A stretch of DNA of 64,000 nucleotides from Gracilimonas sp. (GTDB taxonomy: Bacteria; Bacteroidota; Rhodothermia; Balneolales; Balneolaceae), in NCBI RefSeq assembly GCF_014762685.1, contig NZ_JABURM010000005.1:1922001-1986000 (forward strand), in the 5' to 3' direction. Shown piece after piece: positions 59,719-64,000 of this stretch. Made by a program: the position numbers and the translations under genes. Positions within the stretch are counted from its first letter, which is position 1; each line of letters starts with the position of its first letter. The notes beneath the pieces were generated by a model. The model saw nothing but the letters and a program-made list of their open reading frames with translations, was not told the origin of the DNA and searched no databases.

Positions 59719-61449
59719 TTAATAACTCAGGTTACTCATTATTCCTTTCTTATCCTTTGGCTCAAATATAATAAGGTATAACGTATGGCCGTCTTCAGAT
59801 GCTACCTTGAGGTTGGCTTTCAATTGAGCTAAAAGCACCTCGATTAATTGCCTGCCCACGCCTTGATTCTTCTGAAGATTATCAACTTCAGAATTAACTT
59901 TAATTTCCGTAGTGATGGAATTCTCGTTTTCATATACCCGAACTTGTATCTCCCTCCTTAGCTTAAAACCAAACTTAAAAATACTGTTCATACATTCATT
60001 AAGCAGCAATCCATAAGTTAGTGCCTGGTTTACATTGATAAGAATGGGATTGATTTCCTGATTTATTTCAATATCGAGCTCGCTAAAATCTTTTTTACTG
60101 AGGTTCAGGATGCCCGGGATAAAATCATGTATCCATACCCGTCTCATATCATCAGACTTGTATAAAACTTCCTGAACCGTAGCCATAGATTTTATCCTTC
60201 GCTGGGTTTGCGTAAGCACCTGTTTCACGGATGGATCATTACTCTCCATATTTTCAAGTTCAATCAATGCGCCCATTACTGCCAGATTATTTTTCACCCG
60301 GTGATGTACTTCTGCAAACAATCGTTCTTTTTGACCGGTAATGAGATTGTTTTTCTCATTAAGCTCTTGACTAAGGTTTCTTAATTTATTGTTACTAAAA
60401 ACAAGCAGGGAAGAAAGAAAAAGGATTACAAAAAAACCGGCAATCACGGCATTATTAGTCCTGTCAATTTCTTGCAAAAAATCGCTCTCGGGTATCAGTA
60501 CCGCAATCAGAAATTCTTTATTTGGAGTAATAGAATAGGTTTTTACGATCCCCCACCATTTTTGGTTTTGGGCTTTAAAAGAAACGATTTCATCATTAGG
60601 ATAATTAAGCAATTCAACCAATGCAGGGCTTCCGAATTCTTTCGGAGTTGATAATATCTTCCCTGCTAATTCTTTAGAAGACACATTTTTATAATTTCCG
60701 GGCAGGCCGATGATTTTTTTGCTTTGTTTTGTTATGATGAAAAGCTGATTATTCTCAGTCAGGCTTAAATTCTGCGAGAATTTTGAAATATCTTCAAGGG
60801 TCAAATCCAGTGCCAATATGTGCTGAAGTGTATCATTTTGAGATGATTTCCATGTTACGGAGGCAGTAAGGCCAAGTTCACCGGTCATATAAGTATAGGG
60901 GTCTGTCCAGTGGATAAATTCTCCATTCTCCCTCAATGCCCCGGTAAACCACTCACGATTCCTGGGGTCCGTTTTCAAATCTTGAGTCCATGATTCAACG
61001 GGGATAAGCGCCTCATCAAAGGCCAACCGCCTCCATCTTTCAGTCATCCCCCATTCATCTACATATACTTCCCTGTTTAGCCAGCTTCCCGCAATTGAAT
61101 CCGGTAATATATTTAATTCCTTACCCCGGCTGTCAGCAATCCCTATGGAAGAAATTTGCGGGTGCTGATTGATAACCGGAATAAAATAACGGTTGAGTGA
61201 AGCGGAAGTGGGGTTTTGCAAGAGCTGCATTTCTTGCTGCTGCTTCAACGTATTTATAATGTTTTTAACAGGTAGGAAAAATTGATCCAGTTCGCTTTCA
61301 ACACGCTTTGAAGATTGTTCAATTAACTGATTGGCAAAATACTGTTTGGTTCCCCCAAGCTCATAAAGAATAAACCCCATAACAAGTGCGGAAATTACCA
61401 CAACTCCTAAGGTCAGGTACCTGGTGATCCGGTTTATTCCAAAAGCCAT
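59719..61449 (-). CDS. sensor histidine kinase (HisKA_2 type), possibly degenerate ATP site
   Basis: 576 residues. Two membrane segments (LTLGVVVISALVMGFILYEL and AVIAGFFVILFLSSLLVFS) flank a dCache-like sensor of about 280 residues. The HisKA_2 block is FAEVHHRVKNNLAVMGALIE with the phosphoacceptor His in VHHRVKNN. The N-box-like LTYGLLLNECMNSIFKFGF is weak, and the usual DxGxG loop is missing (NSEVDNLQKNQGVGRQLIEV). So ATP binding may be reduced. No response regulator lies next to it. Confidence 0.75.
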   Translation of the reverse strand: MAFGINRITRYLTLGVVVISALVMGFILYELGGTKQYFANQLIEQSSKRVESELDQFFLPVKNIINTLKQQQEMQLLQNPTSASLNRYFIPVINQHPQISSIGIADSRGKELNILPDSIAGSWLNREVYVDEWGMTERWRRLAFDEALIPVESWTQDLKTDPRNREWFTGALRENGEFIHWTDPYTYMTGELGLTASVTWKSSQNDTLQHILALDLTLEDISKFSQNLSLTENNQLFIITKQSKKIIGLPGNYKNVSSKELAGKILSTPKEFGSPALVELLNYPNDEIVSFKAQNQKWWGIVKTYSITPNKEFLIAVLIPESDFLQEIDRTNNAVIAGFFVILFLSSLLVFSNNKLRNLSQELNEKNNLITGQKERLFAEVHHRVKNNLAVMGALIELENMESNDPSVKQVLTQTQRRIKSMATVQEVLYKSDDMRRVWIHDFIPGILNLSKKDFSELDIEINQEINPILINVNQALTYGLLLNECMNSIFKFGFKLRREIQVRVYENENSITTEIKVNSEVDNLQKNQGVGRQLIEVLLAQLKANLKVASEDGHTLYLIIFEPKDKKGIMSNLSY

Positions 61450-61644
61450 GAATTTTTATTTATAATTAAAGCCAATTAAGCTTAAGAGAACTCAGGCGTT
61501 AATATGTTACACTATATTTATGTTAAAGAAAGTAATCTTTAACAGAATTATTTTTTAACAATAGAATGTTAAATGAGTAAGCCACTTAACGCTCCCAATC
61601 AATATTCATTGCACTTTGGGAATTGGATTTGGAACAAGCATAAG

Positions 61645-62649
61645 TTATTCACGCAATGATTCCCATTGCTTTTCACCGTTTTGAATGAGTTTAAGCAAGT
61701 CCATGGTTACCAAAAGGTTTACTCGTTTGATGCTATTGTGGTACAACGCACCCAGCTGAAAATTATTCCAGCTAAGCATTCCGCCATACCCGTTCCCGAA
61801 TTGATTGCTAAAGCTGACCGCCCCGGAAATTCCTAAACTGCTTGTATAATTATTAAAACCCCAGGCAACGCCCAATACCTCGACGTTAAAGACCTGATAT
61901 GACTTAAGGGCATCCAAGTCCCCGGTGTCCAGCTCAAATGAAATATTTGGGTGCAGTAAAACAAGTTGTGATTTGGGCGGTTCGGTGAGTGCCCCCTTTT
62001 CCCTAAGCAGCCAGCTGTTGACTAAAAACTCCCACGGATACTGTGATTTGCCTTTAAAATGAAAATTATCCCACTGTTCGTTCAGTTCATTCAGTGTGCG
62101 CTCTGCTTCTATACGGTCATCATTGGTCATTCGATCCGCAATTCTTTGGATGGCATGAATGCGATACCGTAAATCAATAACGTGCAGGGAATCCAGGCTG
62201 TCGGGGGTGATGGTGATTTTTAATTCCGGGTCCGATGAAAAATAACTCAGGGGAGTACCAAAGAAAGCATCATACTGTTCTATGTCCGCAAAATTATTAT
62301 CAATTTGATCAGCATCGATGCCCCCTTTCTTAACTTTTTTATAAGTATTGATAAATGCTGTGACAGCTGTAATGAACTTCCTCTTTTCGTCCAGCACTTT
62401 ATCCTCAGCCCACAGGCTGTCCTGATCTAAAAAATCCAGTAACAAGGATTCCAGGATTAATTCATACTCTCCTTCTACAAAATAATTATGATACCGGTCC
62501 TCCACCTGTTCAAAATGGCGGGAGTCCTTTTCGTCAAAATCATAATTGTTTTCATATGGATCATTTTGTGCATGGATACCGGGTTGGAGCCCCGACACGA
62601 ACATGATAAAAAGCAGTGAAAGCAGTTTTAACCGTATTCTTTTATGCAT
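61645..62649 (-). CDS. secreted hypothetical protein
   Basis: 334 residues from ATG 62,649, giving a signal peptide (RIRLKLLSLLFIMFVSGLQ, PGIHAQ). An in-frame ATG at 62,682 is possible. The body is helical and charged with no motif recognised (NYFVEGEYELILESLLLDFL, RIADRMTNDDRIEAERTLNE). The C-terminal part (VFNVEVLGVAWGFNNYTSSL, SFSNQFGNGYGGMLSWNNFQ) has barrel-like Gly/Asn strands. Overlaps the hydrolase gene by 8 bp, so it is co-translated with it. Confidence 0.65.
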   Translation of the reverse strand: MHKRIRLKLLSLLFIMFVSGLQPGIHAQNDPYENNYDFDEKDSRHFEQVEDRYHNYFVEGEYELILESLLLDFLDQDSLWAEDKVLDEKRKFITAVTAFINTYKKVKKGGIDADQIDNNFADIEQYDAFFGTPLSYFSSDPELKITITPDSLDSLHVIDLRYRIHAIQRIADRMTNDDRIEAERTLNELNEQWDNFHFKGKSQYPWEFLVNSWLLREKGALTEPPKSQLVLLHPNISFELDTGDLDALKSYQVFNVEVLGVAWGFNNYTSSLGISGAVSFSNQFGNGYGGMLSWNNFQLGALYHNSIKRVNLLVTMDLLKLIQNGEKQWESLRE

Positions 62650-63730
62650 TACAACCCTCCGAGATTTCTTTAATTTTTTCATAGATAGAATAGCTTTCCA
62701 TCAGTACCGGAATGCAATCCAACAAGCCGGATTGCTCATCAATACCCTGTACCAACGGTATTAATTCATTTTCAATGACTTCTTTTGCTTCCCCGATGCA
62801 TTTTAACTTCCCTCCGAACTGTGTGGTGCTATCGTAGCTTGAATACGCTTCCTGTATCTCGGCATCTGAAATACAATCGCTTGATATGATGCTTCTAAAT
62901 AAAGGGATATGCACTTTGGGATGATCCAGGTAATGTTCAAAAGAATGAATATTCCACTCGTGGAAATGATTGAGTTCCAATGAAGCATATTTATTTCCCC
63001 AGTTTGTGGGAGCAAAAGGAAAAGGCATAAGAAACGGGTCGAACTTATGCCTTACGTTGACAAATGATTTAAAATAGGCCGGGCTCCCTGCGCTGGCAGG
63101 ACGTATAATGGAACTATATGGATCGAAATCAGACTTCATGACCCGGCTGACATTTGCCAGGGTTAAAATTCGCTGAAAGGTCCAGTCTGCGGGTTCAAAT
63201 ACCGCATCCGTATAAAGGTTGCTCCCTAACATGTGGAGAGCATCATGGGTGACAATAGTCCCCAGGCTGTGTGCAATCACCGTACTTGACTGATGATCCG
63301 GATTGTTGTCTTTAATCCAGTTGATCTTTGAGATAAACTGCTCGGTTACATGCGTGCGGATACTTGCCCGATAGGTTACAAAGAAGCGGTAAATTAATAC
63401 GTCGGCGATATGCGTCCAGAAGAATTTCTTTTTATTCTCATCTGCATTCTCAAATACATTCAGTATTTCAGGTATGCTAAGCCCGGGATCAAGTTCTTGG
63501 CTTTCAAGAAAGGCACTCATGTCGGAAGCATGTTCTTTCCAGAGCTGCAGGAGTTCATTTAGCTTTTGGTCGTAACTGATGGGCAGGAAATTGATGCGTT
63601 CCTCAAGGTCAAGGCCTTCAAAGAACGCGTACCTGCCGGCTACTTCTTTAATTTTATTTTTGACATCGTCAGCCCATGAATCTGTCTCATGAACCCCCAT
63701 TCCATGCACTAAGAATAGATTGTGTTTCAT
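62642..63730 (-). CDS. alpha/beta hydrolase-like protein
   Basis: 362 residues. It begins LFLVHGMGVHETDSWADDV (an HGMG oxyanion-hole motif) and has the nucleophile elbow VIAHSLGTIVTHDAL (GxSxG-like AHSLG, Ser about residue 155). The rest is helical, with no signal peptide, so it is cytoplasmic. Family resembles lipase-like serine esterases of unknown substrate. Co-transcribed with the secreted protein downstream. Confidence 0.75.
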   Translation of the reverse strand: MKHNLFLVHGMGVHETDSWADDVKNKIKEVAGRYAFFEGLDLEERINFLPISYDQKLNELLQLWKEHASDMSAFLESQELDPGLSIPEILNVFENADENKKKFFWTHIADVLIYRFFVTYRASIRTHVTEQFISKINWIKDNNPDHQSSTVIAHSLGTIVTHDALHMLGSNLYTDAVFEPADWTFQRILTLANVSRVMKSDFDPYSSIIRPASAGSPAYFKSFVNVRHKFDPFLMPFPFAPTNWGNKYASLELNHFHEWNIHSFEHYLDHPKVHIPLFRSIISSDCISDAEIQEAYSSYDSTTQFGGKLKCIGEAKEVIENELIPLVQGIDEQSGLLDCIPVLMESYSIYEKIKEISEGCNA

Positions 63731-63820
63731 TTTTCCCCGATTTATTTTTTGATCATTGCTTCACTTGTATAGGTAAGAGTGATTTCAAAGCAATTCCTTA
63801 CAAAAAAAATTAATTTTTTT

Positions 63821-63998
63821 GCCACGAAAGCTCGAAAACACGAAAAGCAATGGAACGTGGATGAGGTGGATTGGAGGCTGTTTCTGCAATCACCGGTTCT
63901 GAACCACGATTTTCAGGTTTGGGATTTCCTTGATTATGAAACGATCCCGGGGGTTGGGCAAGGGAACATCCAACACCCAACACGGAACATCCAATGAA
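63821..63998. repeat. dispersed intergenic repeat
   Basis: GCCACGAAAGCTCGAAAACACG (63,821-63,842) resembles the GCCACGAAT-type intergenic repeat of many Bacteroidota. At the end, GGAACATCCAA occurs twice (63,962-63,995) with CCAACAC between. A frame crossing the region looks non-coding. The window edge cuts the region. Confidence 0.5.
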
Positions 63999-64000
63999 GA

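Noticed and set aside
63779-63997. 72-codon plus-strand frame at the window end
   Set aside because: It crosses a known type of intergenic repeat (GCCACGAAAG...) and the GGAACATCCAA repeats, so it is unlikely to be coding.

Overview
The window looks like a chromosomal segment from a moderately low-GC Bacteroidota-type bacterium, most likely Balneolota (Balneola/Gracilimonas-like). This is inferred from a SusC/SusD pair, outer-membrane beta-barrels and lipoproteins, a class II photolyase, an M56-TonB fusion next to BlaI, and a tRNA promoter of the Bacteroidota form (TTG, 21 bp, TATATTTG). No rRNA or CRISPR array was seen. One tRNA gene is present.

Layout: 0-12.2 kb is housekeeping chromosome: OsmC protein, a small DUF1508-like gene, M28 peptidase, acetamidase-family lipoprotein, gap, pruA, an ankyrin protein, and a minus-strand run spoT / HU / ruvX / def / fmt. 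At 12,298 a tRNA-Leu(UAA) gene is the target of a mobile element. The element occupies about 12,387-27,418 (15.0 kb) and is bounded by perfect 62-bp direct repeats of the tRNA 3' part. It carries a P4-type tyrosine integrase with GGGGTAACA arm-type repeats near both ends, an AlpA-like regulator, a winged-helix protein, a replication-initiator-like HTH protein with three 21-bp iterons inside its gene, a DUF2280 protein (phage small-terminase-associated), a coiled-coil protein, and a 1095-residue tail tape-measure-like protein. No portal, capsid, large terminase, sheath, tube or lysis gene was seen. Cargo includes a tandem pair of highly divergent protein-kinase-like proteins, a beta-barrel outer-membrane protein, a PD-(D/E)XK-like nuclease, a membrane zinc-ribbon protein and a RelE/Phd-type toxin-antitoxin pair. 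The best reading is a PICI-like phage satellite with its own tape measure, or a strongly reduced prophage. This is the main candidate for something new.

27.4-42 kb: a stand-alone receiver protein, a histidine kinase/OmpR regulator pair, an FMN reductase, a candidate structured ncRNA with its own terminator, a macrodomain protein, a PBP4-type carboxypeptidase, a D-aminoacylase-like amidohydrolase, a DapB-like dehydrogenase, a class A beta-lactamase-like protein, and SusD/SusC. 42.3-51.5 kb: rarA, photolyase, membrane hypotheticals, a SLOG protein, blaI plus an M56-TonB fusion with an operator, a PspC protein, a Gfo/Idh/MocA-like protein, and a 51-residue membrane protein preceded by five TTAACA-type boxes at exact 11-bp spacing (Pho-box-like). 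51.5-58.7 kb is a minus-strand fatty-acid catabolism cluster (SDR/dienoyl-CoA reductase-like, thiolase, HAD/ECH fusion, acyl-CoA ligase), interrupted by a frameshifted nucleotidyltransferase gene, with a thioesterase opposite. 58.6-64 kb holds intergenic palindromes and dispersed repeats, an HisKA_2-type kinase, a secreted hypothetical and an alpha/beta hydrolase.

Several genes shorter than 60 codons are reported from direct reading (543-713, 18,326-18,505, 19,724-19,891, 51,387-51,542). All family assignments come from recognising motifs by eye; no search was run.
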